A stretch of DNA of 64,000 bases from Tautonia sociabilis. GTDB lineage: Bacteria > Planctomycetota > Planctomycetia > Isosphaerales > Isosphaeraceae. The notes beneath the pieces are model-generated. The model did no database searches. It was given only the letters and a program-made list of their open reading frames with translations, and was not told where the DNA came from. The translations under genes were made by a program, and so were the position numbers. The stretch covers positions 1-64,000 of the forward strand of contig NZ_RYZH01000040.1 of assembly GCF_003977685.1 (NCBI RefSeq), given 5' to 3'. Positions 9,698-18,573 of this stretch are shown one piece after another (position 1 is the stretch's first letter; every line of letters starts with the position of its first letter).

Positions 9698-10603
9698 ATG
9701 CCGCATTCGCATGACCTCGGGACGGGCCAGCACGGCCGGGCCTTCGCGGTCGGGGTGGCGCTGAACGTCGCCTTCGTTCTCGTCGAGGCGGGGTTCGGGC
9801 TCTGGGCGAACTCGCTGGCGCTGCTGGCCGATGCCGGGCATAATCTGAGCGACGTGATCGGCCTGCTGCTGGCCTGGGGAGGCGCCGCGCTGGCGAGGAT
9901 CCGGCCCACGGAACGGCATACCTACGGCTGGAGGGGCTCCTCGATCCTGGCCGCGCTGTTCAACGGACTGATTCTGCTGGTGGCCGTGGGAGGGATCGCC
10001 TGGGAGGCGATGCGTCGGCTGTTCGAGCCGGTGGAGCCGGCCGGGCTGACGATCGTCGTGGTGGCGGCTGTTGGGGTCGTCATCAACACCGCGACGGCGC
10101 TGCTGTTCCTCAAGGGCCGAGAGCGGGACCTCAACATCCGGGGAGCGTTCCTGCACATGGCGGCCGACGCGGGGGTGTCGGTCGGCGTGGTGGTCGCGGG
10201 GCTGGGGATCCGGTGGACCGGATGGGCGTGGATCGATCCGGCGACCAGCCTGGTCATCGCGGTCGTGATCTTCTCGGGGACGTGGGGCCTGTTGCGGGAG
10301 TCGTTCAACCTGGCGATGCAGGCCGTCCCGGAGGGGATCGACCCGAAGGCGGTCCGCTCCTACCTCGAAGGGATCGAGGGGGTCGAGGACGTGCACGATC
10401 TGCACATCTGGGCGATGAGCACAACCGAGGTCGCCCTCACCGCCCACCTCCTGAAACCGGGATCCGGCAGCGATGACGACGACGAGCTGCTGTCGAGGAT
10501 CGGCGCCGGGCTTCATGACCGATTCGGCATCGAGCACGCGACGATCCAGGTGGAGCGTCGCCCTCCCGGGGTGTGCGGCCAGGCCGGCCAGGGGGCGGTG
10601 TGA
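9698..10603 (+). CDS. Cation diffusion facilitator, metal/proton antiporter (CzcD/ZitB-like)
   Basis: This 301-residue inner-membrane protein has six predicted membrane helices and the CDF metal site: Asp, His and Asp in LLADAGHNLSD (helix 2) and His and Asp in HMAADAG (helix 5). A cytoplasmic ferredoxin-like domain with HDLHIWAMS follows. A short histidine-bearing N-terminus (MPHSHD) precedes helix 1. ATG 9698 is used because GGGGGAGGA lies upstream; the frame is open earlier but looks non-coding. The family exports Zn, Co, Cd or similar divalent ions using the proton gradient. It converges with the TolC-like gene (27-nt gap), fitting a metal-resistance locus. Confidence 0.9.
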   Translation: MPHSHDLGTGQHGRAFAVGVALNVAFVLVEAGFGLWANSLALLADAGHNLSDVIGLLLAWGGAALARIRPTERHTYGWRGSSILAALFNGLILLVAVGGIAWEAMRRLFEPVEPAGLTIVVVAAVGVVINTATALLFLKGRERDLNIRGAFLHMAADAGVSVGVVVAGLGIRWTGWAWIDPATSLVIAVVIFSGTWGLLRESFNLAMQAVPEGIDPKAVRSYLEGIEGVEDVHDLHIWAMSTTEVALTAHLLKPGSGSDDDDELLSRIGAGLHDRFGIEHATIQVERRPPGVCGQAGQGAV

Positions 10604-10630
10604 TCCCCCCCCCGAGGTCCCTCCCGCCGA

Positions 10631-12178
10631 TCAGGGGAAGATCCGAAGGCCGACGACGGTGTTGAGCCGGAGCGTGGCCCGCCGGTGACGGACCAGGGAA
10701 TCGCGGTACTGGCGGGCGATCTCGTTGTAGGAGCGGAGGGCTTCCAGGTAGGAGATCAGATCGCGCTCGCCCGATCGGTAGAGCTGCTCGCTCGTTTCCA
10801 GGGAGGTCCGAGCGCCGGGCAGGATCTCCTCCTCCAGCCTTCGGACGGACTCGGCCGTGACGACGTAGGCCCGCTCGGCGCGACGGACCTGGGCGACGAC
10901 CTGGCGCTCGAGGTCGGCGAGCTGGAGCTTTGTCTGATCGACGGTGTGGCGGGCTCTCCGGATGTTTCCCTGGTTGCGATCGTAGATCGGGAGCGGGATC
11001 GTCAGGCCAATGGCCCAGGAGGTGTGGGATCCGTTGCTCCCCAGGGGATTGATGGGATCCTGATACGTGTACGGTTGGTAGAGTAGGAAGACGTCCTGGA
11101 AGCGGTTCGCCTCGGCCAGCCGAACCTCGGCACGGGCCCGCTCGACGCCCAACCGGAAGGCGGCCAGGTCGGGGCGGGTGGTGAGGGCCATCTGGATCAG
11201 CTCGTCGGAAGGGGGCAGGGGGGCGTCGGGAGGCTGGAGCGCCCCCCGGAGCTCCAGGAAGTCGGACTCGGCCGGGGGGAGGTTCAGGAGGACGCCCAGC
11301 GTGCGACGGGCGTCGATGGACGTCTCCTCGGCTTCCAACAGGGCGACCTCGGTACTGTCCCGGAGGATCTCGACGCGGCTGACGTCGGCCTGGACGGCGG
11401 CCCCCTGGTCCCGGAGCGCCTCGGTGGCCCGGAGGAGCTCGGCGAGGCCGTCGAGGCTCGCCCTCAGGTATCGGATCGTCTCCCGGGCGGCCAGGGCATC
11501 GAGCCAGGCGGTGTAGAGGTTGTCGACCTGGAGGCGGACCGCGTCCTGGAACTGGGCCCCGACGACGTCCTTGGCCCGGACGGCGACCTCGGTCCGGCGC
11601 CGCCACTTGCCGTTCAGGTCGATGGGGTGGGTGATGTTCAGGTCGTACTGCGTTGGCCCGGCCTCATTGGCGAGACTGCCGTAGGGGACGAACTGGGTGT
11701 CGAAGTAGAGCAGGGGGTTGGCCCAGAGGCCGGCGGTGAGCACATCGGCCTCGGCCTTGGGGATCTCCAGCGCCTTGGCCTGGAGCTCCAGGTTGGCCTG
11801 CAGCAACAGGTCGATCGCCTGATCGAGGGTCAGGCCGTCGGGAGGCCCCTCGTCCTCGGCGGTGACGGGGACGTCCAGGCGACCGTAGATGGGAAGCCCG
11901 GCCTCGGGGAGGGCCGGAGGGAGCTGGAGTCCGCCCCCCTGCTGGGCGTCGAACGGCTGGCCCGGCCGGGTGATCCCCTGGGGCACCCGAGGGACGCTCG
12001 GGCCGGTCCGGCCGCCGAGGATCTCCCGCTGCTCCCCGGGGCCAGCCCCGAGGGCCCGGCCTCCGGAGCCGGGGGCCTCCCCCAGCAGCGAGCCCCCAGA
12101 ACCAGGCGATTGGGCCGCCGCCGTCGCGGGGGCGACGACGATCGCCAGGATCGCCGAGAATCGGATGATGGGCTTCAC
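10631..12178 (-). CDS. TolC/CzcC-family outer-membrane efflux protein
   Basis: Start GTG 12178, with GGAGG about 10 nt upstream, opens into a signal peptide ending at ATAAAQ. The 515-residue protein then has a Gly/Pro-rich linker of about 90 residues and two outer-membrane-efflux repeats: helices around LTLDQAIDLLLQANLEL, and a second copy near QMALTTRPDLAAFRLGVERAR. The second half contains the WAIGLTIPLPIYDRNQGNIRRA segment typical of CzcC-like proteins. It would form the outer-membrane channel of a tripartite pump. No membrane-fusion or RND gene lies next to it, so its inner-membrane partner must be elsewhere. It follows the response-regulator gene on the same strand after 383 nt. Confidence 0.88.
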   Translation of the reverse strand: MKPIIRFSAILAIVVAPATAAAQSPGSGGSLLGEAPGSGGRALGAGPGEQREILGGRTGPSVPRVPQGITRPGQPFDAQQGGGLQLPPALPEAGLPIYGRLDVPVTAEDEGPPDGLTLDQAIDLLLQANLELQAKALEIPKAEADVLTAGLWANPLLYFDTQFVPYGSLANEAGPTQYDLNITHPIDLNGKWRRRTEVAVRAKDVVGAQFQDAVRLQVDNLYTAWLDALAARETIRYLRASLDGLAELLRATEALRDQGAAVQADVSRVEILRDSTEVALLEAEETSIDARRTLGVLLNLPPAESDFLELRGALQPPDAPLPPSDELIQMALTTRPDLAAFRLGVERARAEVRLAEANRFQDVFLLYQPYTYQDPINPLGSNGSHTSWAIGLTIPLPIYDRNQGNIRRARHTVDQTKLQLADLERQVVAQVRRAERAYVVTAESVRRLEEEILPGARTSLETSEQLYRSGERDLISYLEALRSYNEIARQYRDSLVRHRRATLRLNTVVGLRIFP

Positions 12179-12561
12179 GACAATTGGCCTCCCTGCCGGG
12201 CGGAGGGGGGTCGCCGAGCGTCCTGCCGGCGACCGAGGGTCCGATCGTGCCCGCCGCCTCTCCCGTTCCATCGTCCGGATCGCCGGTGGAGTCCCCGGCT
12301 CGTCGGGATCGGGCCGGGATTCGGCCGGTACCACCGGCACGACCGGCACCTCCGGCCCCCTCCCGGCTCCCGTCGCCCGACCCGAGGGGGCGGGATGAGG
12401 CAGCGTCATGCCGGGATCCGCCGATCGCGGATCCGCGGATCCAAGGAACCCCGGGCAGGCCTGGGTCGTCTCGACCCCGGCACCGGGGACCGGGGTCGAC
12501 CCTCGACCTCCGCTCCCCCTGCCCAACGGTCGACCATCCCGCTCGCGGCCGGTGCCGAGGA
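12179..12561. other. Gap between the response-regulator and TolC-like genes
   Basis: No gene is seen in these 383 nt. A hairpin GATCCGC/GCGGATC with a 5-nt loop lies at 12415-12433 within a cluster of GGATCC-like words, and CCGGCAC-type repeats occur near 12330-12350. A perfect sigma-54 promoter (GG and GC spaced by 10) upstream of the TolC-like start was looked for and not found; CGGCAT with TGC near 12410 is one base short. Confidence 0.5.
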
Positions 12562-13971
12562 TCAGCCGATCCCGTACCGATTCAGCTTCTGCCGGAGCGT
12601 CGCGCGGTGGATGCCGAGGACCCGGGCGGCCCGGGCCCGGTTGCCCTGGCATGCCTCCAGCACGGCTCGGAGGACGTGAGGCTCGGCGAGGCCAAGGAAG
12701 CGGTCGTACAGATCCGACGCTCCCGGGAGGCCGCGGAGTTGCTCGGCTTCCCGACGCGCCCAGTCGGAGAGCCGGGGCCCGACGTCGTTGGGCCCCGGCC
12801 CGTCCGGGTGGTCCGGGCCGGCGGCCGGGGGGGGTGGAAGGTGCTCGGGCTGGATCGTGCGGCCCCGGGCGACAATGGCCGCGTGCTCGACCGCGTTGCG
12901 CAGCTCTCGGATGTTCCCTGGCCAGGGACGGGATTTCAGCTCCTCCAGCGACCTCGGCCCAAACCGCAGCCCAGAGGCCTCCGGTGTCCGGGCCGATCGG
13001 AGGAAGTGCTCGGCCAGCTCGGGGATGTCCTCACGCCGGTCTCGGAGCGGAGGGAGGTGGATCGGGAAGACGCTGAGCCGGAAGAACAAATCCTCGCGGA
13101 ACTGGCCCGATCGCATCAGGTCGCCCAGGGGGCGGTTCGTCGCGGCGACGATCCGGATGTCGGTCGGGCGGGGGCGGGCGTCGCCCACCGGGGTGATCTC
13201 GCGATGTTCCAACGCCCGGAGCAGCTTCACCTGGAGGGGGAGCGGCACGTCGCCGATCTCGTCGAGGAGCACCGTCCCGCCCGAGGCCAGCTCGAGCAGC
13301 CCCTTGCGGTCCTGGTCGGCGCCGGTGAACGATCCCTTGAGGTGGCCGAACAGCTCGCGCTCCACCAGGCTGGGGCTCAGGGCCGCCAGGCAAACAGGCA
13401 CGAACGGGCCTCCCCTCCGGGGGCTGTGCCGGTGGATCGCCCGGGCGACCAGCTCCTTCCCGGTGCCGCTCTCTCCGGTGATGAGCACGGGGACATCGGC
13501 CGGAGCGACCAGCGCGATCCGCTTGAACAAATCCTGCATCGCGGGGGAGCTGCCGATGATCGTCCCTTCGCGGTCCTCCTGAGAAGGCCCCGGGGCGAGC
13601 GTCCGACGATGGCGAGACTCCAGGGCCCGAGAGACGACGGCGGAGGCGCGGTCCAGGTCGAACGGCTTGACCAGGTAGTCGAAGGCGCCCCCCTCCATCG
13701 CTCGGACGGCGGTGTCCAGGCTGCCGAAGGCGGTGATGATCACGATGGGAGCGGGGCCGACCCGGTCTCGGAATTCGGGAAGCACCGAGAGGCCGTCCTT
13801 GCCGGGCAGTCGGACGTCGAGCACGACGGCGTCGACCGGGTCGCCCTCGGCCAGGCGGAGCCCCTCCTCAGCCGTCGAGGCGACGGCGACGTCATGCCCC
13901 TCGTCGGCGAGGAACTCTCGGAAGGCGAAGCAAATGCTCGGCTCGTCGTCGACAATCAGGATGCGGCTCAT
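12562..13971 (-). CDS. NtrC-type sigma-54-dependent response regulator
   Basis: The 469-residue protein has the three classical parts. Receiver: acidic pair at 8-10, phospho-acceptor Asp52 in VVLDVRLPG and Lys102 in VKPFDL. AAA+ activator domain: Walker A GESGTGKE at 166-173, a GSFTGA loop at 213-218 (a mild variant of GAFTGA, which contacts sigma-54) and Walker B at 231-240. C-terminal FIS-type helix-turn-helix (NRARAARVLGIHRATLRQKL). The ATG at 13971 overlaps the kinase stop in ATGA, so the two are translationally coupled. With a CDF exporter and a CzcC-like gene downstream, a ZraR-like role in metal stress is a reasonable inference. Confidence 0.93.
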   Translation of the reverse strand: MSRILIVDDEPSICFAFREFLADEGHDVAVASTAEEGLRLAEGDPVDAVVLDVRLPGKDGLSVLPEFRDRVGPAPIVIITAFGSLDTAVRAMEGGAFDYLVKPFDLDRASAVVSRALESRHRRTLAPGPSQEDREGTIIGSSPAMQDLFKRIALVAPADVPVLITGESGTGKELVARAIHRHSPRRGGPFVPVCLAALSPSLVERELFGHLKGSFTGADQDRKGLLELASGGTVLLDEIGDVPLPLQVKLLRALEHREITPVGDARPRPTDIRIVAATNRPLGDLMRSGQFREDLFFRLSVFPIHLPPLRDRREDIPELAEHFLRSARTPEASGLRFGPRSLEELKSRPWPGNIRELRNAVEHAAIVARGRTIQPEHLPPPPAAGPDHPDGPGPNDVGPRLSDWARREAEQLRGLPGASDLYDRFLGLAEPHVLRAVLEACQGNRARAARVLGIHRATLRQKLNRYGIG

Positions 13972-15410
13972 CGCGTCTCCTTCCCAGCCGGCCCGGCGAG
14001 GGGAATCGCCAGGCGAAATCGCGTCTCGTCCCGCTCGCGCCCCCAGGAGAGCGAGCCCCCGTGCCGGGAGGCCACCTGGTGGGCGAGGGCCAGTCCCAGC
14101 CCCACCCCCTCGGGCTTCCCCGAGACGAACGGCTCGAACAGGGTCCCGGCCAGTTCCGGGGGGGGCCCGGGCCCGGTGTCTCCGACCTCGAGGACGGCCT
14201 CGTCTCCCTCTCGTCCCGCCTCCAGCCGGACCTTGCCTCCCGGCCCAGCCGCCTCGATGGCGTTCAGGGCCAGGTTCAGGGCCGCGGCCCGGAGCCCGGC
14301 CTCGTCGGCCACCACGGGGAGGGGCCCCAGGCCGTCCTGGAGGGAGACGGCGACCTTCGCGTGCTCGCCGGCCGGGCCGACCAGCAGGGCGACGTCTCGG
14401 AGGATCGCCCCCAGGTCGCAGGGCCCGGCCGCTCGCTGCTCCACCCGGCCCAGCGAGAGCAGGCCGCGGACCTGCTCCTCGGTGATCGTCAACTGATGCA
14501 GGGCGATCTCCAGCGAGCGGTCTCCCGGGGGGGCCGGGTGCCGCTTCAGGTGGAGCTGAATGCTCATGCGGGCCCCCGTCAACGCGTTCCTGAGCTGGTG
14601 GGCCAACCCGGCGGCGAGCTGGGCGAGCAGCCGGGCACGCTCGGATCGTCGGATCGTCTGGCTCATCTCCGAGAGCTGGAGGCACATGGCGTTAATCGAC
14701 CGGACGAGATCGGCCACTTCGTCCCGCTGCCGGCCCGGATCGAGCCCCTCGAACTCCCCCGCCGCGATGCGGGCGACCTGACGCTCGACCCGACGGATCC
14801 GGCCGCCGATCCGGTGCGCCACCCAGCCGCTGACCGCCGCCATGACCGCCAGCGCTCCTCCCCCGAGCAGCAGCGGAGGAGAGGCGGCCTCTCTCCTCGC
14901 CTGCCGCCAGCTCGACTCGGGATAGAGGACCAGCAGCGACTCGGCCCCGCCCCTCCCCGAGGCCGGGAGGAGCACGGCGAGGTAGCTCCCCTCCCCCAGC
15001 CGAACCGTCGGCGCCTCCCCGATCGCGTCGAGGCGGGTCGCCTCGGCCGGCAGCGTGCCGAGGCTCGGGAGCCTTCCCCTCGACCCGGGGACGCTCGAGG
15101 CCGACGGCCGGCCGTCGGCCGCATACGCGACGAACTCGGCCCCGGAGAGCCCCCGCATCAGGGCCAGCACCCCCGGCGTGTAGGGGAAATTCGCCCTCCC
15201 CAGCGACTCCACCACCCCGGCGAGGCGGTCGACGACCTGGCGCTCCGCGCGCCGGGCGGCCAGGGTCGCCGTTGCCAGGGTGATCGCCCCCACGGTGACA
15301 GCCTGGATGAGGATAATCGGGATCAGGATCTGGGCTCGGATCGACCGCCGCACGCCGGGGGTCCTGGAAGCGTCCGCGGAGGGCAAGGGTGGACACGAAA
15401 TCGCCTGCAT
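13968..15410 (-). CDS. Membrane sensor histidine kinase, partner of the NtrC-type regulator
   Basis: From ATG 15410 the product has 480 residues. A first membrane helix (about 27-50) and a second (about 178-200) flank a periplasmic sensor of roughly 125 residues. A HAMP linker runs from about 200 to 250. His271 in GLAHQLRNALTG is the phospho-acceptor, followed by the N box (NLALNAIEAAG), the G1 box (EVGDTGPG) and the G2 box (GVGLGLALAHQVASRHGG). Architecture and partner resemble ZraS/NtrY-like kinases. No strong ribosome-binding site is seen, so the exact start is uncertain. It diverges from a DUF1559 gene across 159 nt. Confidence 0.9.
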   Translation of the reverse strand: MQAISCPPLPSADASRTPGVRRSIRAQILIPIILIQAVTVGAITLATATLAARRAERQVVDRLAGVVESLGRANFPYTPGVLALMRGLSGAEFVAYAADGRPSASSVPGSRGRLPSLGTLPAEATRLDAIGEAPTVRLGEGSYLAVLLPASGRGGAESLLVLYPESSWRQARREAASPPLLLGGGALAVMAAVSGWVAHRIGGRIRRVERQVARIAAGEFEGLDPGRQRDEVADLVRSINAMCLQLSEMSQTIRRSERARLLAQLAAGLAHQLRNALTGARMSIQLHLKRHPAPPGDRSLEIALHQLTITEEQVRGLLSLGRVEQRAAGPCDLGAILRDVALLVGPAGEHAKVAVSLQDGLGPLPVVADEAGLRAAALNLALNAIEAAGPGGKVRLEAGREGDEAVLEVGDTGPGPPPELAGTLFEPFVSGKPEGVGLGLALAHQVASRHGGSLSWGRERDETRFRLAIPLAGPAGKETR

Positions 15411-15569
15411 CGGTGATCGAATCGCCGCTTTAAGACCCAGGAGACGCAGGCCCCGACATCGCAAGCCGTTTCGACCGTTTATTCTACGCCGAACCAAACC
15501 CAGGGGCACGAATCTTGCCAAGGGGCAGAGGCGATTGTCCCGTTCCATGGCAGCCGGAGCCATTGATCC

Positions 15570-16634
15570 ATGACCCAGCGACGCGGATTCACCCTCATCG
15601 AGTTGCTCGTGGTGATCGCCATTATCGGCATTCTGATCGCCCTGCTGCTGCCCGCGGTTCAGGCGGCTCGGGAGGCGGCGAGACGGGCGCAGTGCATCAA
15701 CAACCTCAAGCAACTAGGACTGGCCCTGCACAACTACAACGACACGATCGGCACGCTGCCCCCAACGCTGGTGCTCATCGGGACCAGCCCCACCAACGTC
15801 TTCTGGACCAATAGCTTCGGCGCCCACCCGCGCATCCTTCCCTTCGCCGAGCAGGGGACCATCTTCAACAGCCTGAACTTCGACGTGGACATGTATTCCT
15901 CCGGAGGCCAGAACCGGACGGCCACCAGCGTCTACATCAGCCTGCTGGTCTGCCCGAGCGAGGTCAGGCCGGACTTCACGCACAACGTCGGCGGACGGAT
16001 GAACGTCTGCAACTACGGGTTCTGTGAGGGGGACTGGTTCGTCTGGGGAGGCGCCGGGTCGAACATCCCGAACCGGTCGGCCTTCGGCCCGAACAGGTCG
16101 AGGCGACTGGCCGAGTTCCGGGACGGGCTGAGCAACACCCTCTGGATCTCCGAAGGGAAGGCGTACACCCCGTATTATCGAGACTGCACCGGGGACGGGA
16201 CGCTCTCGAACTTCGGCCCGGGGAAGACCTACGACGCCAGCAACGTCCCCCCGCCGACCGCCGACCCCTACACGGTCGCCCCCGAGTACCGCGGCGGGTG
16301 CGCCCTGCGAGACGGCTCGAGCGAGGGGGGGCACGTCGAGTGGGTCGAGTCGGGGGTGCACCACGCCGGCTTCACGACCGCCTGGCCCCCGAACAAGCGG
16401 ATCCAGGGCGGGCCGAACGGGGAATTCGCCGAGATCGACCTCAACAGCCGTCGAGAGAAGATTGGGGGGATGAGCTTCGCCGCGATCACCGCCCGCAGCT
16501 ACCACCCTGGCGGCGTCAACGCCCTGTTCGGCGACGGCTCCGTCCGCTTCATCAAGGAGTCGATCGACGGCTTCACCTGGCGAGCCCTCGGGACCGTTGC
16601 CGGCGGCGAGGTCGTCAGCGCTGACGCGTACTAA
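15570..16634 (+). CDS. DUF1559 pseudopilin-like protein
   Basis: The 354-residue protein opens with a type IV pilin/type II secretion prepilin signal (RRGFTLIELLVVIAIIG), with cleavage expected before the Phe and a Glu at mature position 5, followed by the hydrophobic helix and the family block AVQAAREAARRAQCINNLKQ. The large DUF1559 domain follows. The end carries the H-x9-DG motif (YHPGGVNALFGDGSVRF) and finishes with EVVSADAY. Planctomycetes encode many such proteins; they are thought to be exported and surface-associated through the pseudopilin pathway, but their role is unknown. It is transcribed alone. Confidence 0.93.
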   Translation: MTQRRGFTLIELLVVIAIIGILIALLLPAVQAAREAARRAQCINNLKQLGLALHNYNDTIGTLPPTLVLIGTSPTNVFWTNSFGAHPRILPFAEQGTIFNSLNFDVDMYSSGGQNRTATSVYISLLVCPSEVRPDFTHNVGGRMNVCNYGFCEGDWFVWGGAGSNIPNRSAFGPNRSRRLAEFRDGLSNTLWISEGKAYTPYYRDCTGDGTLSNFGPGKTYDASNVPPPTADPYTVAPEYRGGCALRDGSSEGGHVEWVESGVHHAGFTTAWPPNKRIQGGPNGEFAEIDLNSRREKIGGMSFAAITARSYHPGGVNALFGDGSVRFIKESIDGFTWRALGTVAGGEVVSADAY

Positions 16635-17178
16635 TCCCGGATCGATCGGATTGCCGCCCCGCACCGAGTCGGTGGCCGGGCCCGTCCCCCTCCGAGACTG
16701 CCGGAGGGATCGGCTCCGACCACCGACCTGCGATCGAGGGTGATCGGCCCGATCTCGGCTCCCGGGGAGTCCGGCGAAGGGGAACCCTCGGGCTCGGCGC
16801 CGTCCTCCGGATCGGGCTCCGACGCGAGCGATGGGAGGGCCTCTCGGAGCTGGTCGCGTGACGAACGTCTTGCCGAGGCTCGTCGTGTCCTCAGAGTCCT
16901 TGCTCTGAAGATGATTCCTCCCCCGCCGGGCGAACGTCCGCTCCAACCGATGGCGGAGCGGGATGGGCGAGGACGACGTTCTACCCGGCTCCTTCGCCCG
17001 AGGCTCCAGACGGCGTGTGGTTCTCGGGCACAGCGACGCGATCCACCCGGCAATCCTGGCTGAGCCGACAGACGTCTGGCAGGCGCGACTGAACGTTCTT
17101 TAAGCGGACGATCCTGGCGACCCACGAGGCCAGGTACGCATTCGGCGGATGAGCCCGGGATTCCTTCCAGACGAGAGG
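16635..17178. other. Gap with no recognisable gene
   Basis: These 544 nt lie between the convergent DUF1559 gene and pyrF. Frames are open on both strands, but none has a recognisable product, a convincing start or consistent codon use. No RNA gene or clear terminator was recognised. Confidence 0.5.
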
Positions 17179-18117
17179 TCAGGCCCGCAGTTTGCCCATT
17201 GGAGTGTGAGCGGCGAGGTCCTCGACCATTTCTCCTACGGCGGCCGCGACGGCGCCTCGCCAGTCGTTGCCGAAGCGTTCGCGGAGGTCGGGCCGTTCGA
17301 AGGCGAAGAGAATCCCTCTCGAGCAGTTGACGACCGCTCCCAGGCCGTCCGCGTTGCAGCCGGCGGCGACATCGGCCGCGGTGCCCCCCTGGGCGCCGTA
17401 GCCGGGGATGAGAAAGATCACCCCAGGCATCGCGGCCCGAAGCTCGGCGAGCTGCTGGGGATAAGTCGCCCCCACGACGGCACCGAGCGCGCTGTAGCCC
17501 GATTCCCCCCGGAGCGGCTCCGCCCACTCGACCAGGCGATCGGCGACATGGCGGTAGACCGGCTTGCCCTCGGCGATGAGGTCTTGAAAGTCACCCGCCG
17601 ACGGGTTGCTTGTCCGCACGAGCACGAACAGCCCTCGGCCGCGCTCGGCGGCCACCTTGGCGAAGGGAACGATGCCGTCGCTGCCGAGATACGGGTTGAT
17701 CGTCAGGGCGTCTGCCTCCCATGCCGGCCCTTCGGACTCGTTGCCGGGCGGCTGGCCGAGGTACCCCCGAGCATAGGCCTCGGCCGTCGAGCCGATGTCG
17801 TTCCGCTTGCCGTCGATGATGACGAACAGCCCGCGTCGTTTCGCCTCGGCGGCGTTCTCGTGCAGGGCGAGCACCCCCTCGGGGCCGAACTCCTCGAAGA
17901 AGGCCGACTGAAACTTCACGGCAGGCACGAGGCCGGCCACCACATCGATCAGCTCCGAGCCGAAGGCCCGGATCGCTCCGGCAATCCCGGCGCGGTCCTT
18001 GGCAAAGCGATCCCGGATCTCGGCCGGCAACTGCGCGGGCCTCGGGTCGATTCCCACGACCACGGCATTCCCCCTGGCTCGGATCCGGCTGATGAGTCGG
18101 TCGGCGGCGTTCGTCAC
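17179..18117 (-). CDS. pyrF: Orotidine 5'-phosphate decarboxylase, type 2
   Basis: This 312-residue enzyme makes UMP from OMP in pyrimidine synthesis. It matches the longer type 2 (mycobacterial/planctomycete-like) subfamily: VVVGIDPRPAQLP near the N-terminus, the catalytic Lys/Asp block IIDGKRNDIGSTAEAYA and the phosphate-binding end FLIPGYGAQGG. The start is set at GTG 18117, preceded by GGAG and GAGGGG; the upstream frame is open but runs through a tRNA gene and is not coding. No other pyrimidine genes are adjacent. A good plus-strand promoter overlaps its 5' region and faces the opposite way. Confidence 0.92.
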   Translation of the reverse strand: MTNAADRLISRIRARGNAVVVGIDPRPAQLPAEIRDRFAKDRAGIAGAIRAFGSELIDVVAGLVPAVKFQSAFFEEFGPEGVLALHENAAEAKRRGLFVIIDGKRNDIGSTAEAYARGYLGQPPGNESEGPAWEADALTINPYLGSDGIVPFAKVAAERGRGLFVLVRTSNPSAGDFQDLIAEGKPVYRHVADRLVEWAEPLRGESGYSALGAVVGATYPQQLAELRAAMPGVIFLIPGYGAQGGTAADVAAGCNADGLGAVVNCSRGILFAFERPDLRERFGNDWRGAVAAAVGEMVEDLAAHTPMGKLRA

Positions 18118-18145
18118 GATCCCCTCGCTCTCCTGACAGGCCGCA

Positions 18146-18173
18146 TTGACAGGGCCCGGGAATTCCCTAGAAT
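18146..18173 (+). promoter_or_regulatory. Sigma-70-type promoter pointing to tRNA-Pro
   Basis: TTGACA at 18146-18151 and TAGAAT at 18168-18173 are separated by 16 nt: a consensus -35 box and a 5/6 match -10 box. The next gene on this strand is tRNA-Pro, about 125 nt past the expected transcription start. The site lies just upstream of the divergent pyrF start. Confidence 0.6.
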
Positions 18174-18303
18174 ACAGCCACGGATTCGGTTGCATCCTAG
18201 GGTTCGCCACCCCGCTTGGCCAGCCGGCCAACCCCGCGAACCCCGACGGCGGATGCCGGGTCTGCCGATTCCTCCCCGGCTTCGGCCGGGTCGCGATCGG
18301 GAT

Positions 18304-18378
18304 CGGGGCGTAGCGCAGCCTGGTTAGCGCGCCTGCTTGGGGTGCAGGAGGTCGGCCGTTCAAATCGGCTCGCCCCGA
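18304..18378 (+). tRNA. tRNA-Pro, anticodon GGG
   Basis: A full cloverleaf can be drawn by hand. The acceptor stem CGGGGCG pairs with CGCCCCG, the D-stem is GCGC/GCGC, and the anticodon stem CCTGC/GCAGG closes the loop TTGGGGT, giving GGG at 34-36. The T-arm contains TTCAAAT and the discriminator base is A. CCA is not encoded. It reads the proline codon CCC (and CCU by wobble), one of the commonest codons in this genome. A consensus-like promoter lies about 130 nt upstream. Confidence 0.95.
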
Positions 18379-18573
18379 CTTTTCTCAACTCCCGCCGATC
18401 CTCCCAGATCGGCACCAGTTCGACCGGCGGTCGACGCGGCCATCAACCCTCCGAAGATCGGTCGTCGACCGGTTCCGAGGCGGAGCCGCGTCATCCCACA
18501 AGCCCGCCCGCCCGCTCGCCTTCCCGGGCATCCCGAGGAGTCTTCCCGCGCCGAGCTGCGTCGGGCCCTTCGG

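Noticed and set aside
5190-9698. A plus-strand frame open for about 1,500 codons
   Set aside because: It is antisense to the DUF1501, DUF1553 and secreted-protein genes, has no domain and shows shadow codon use.
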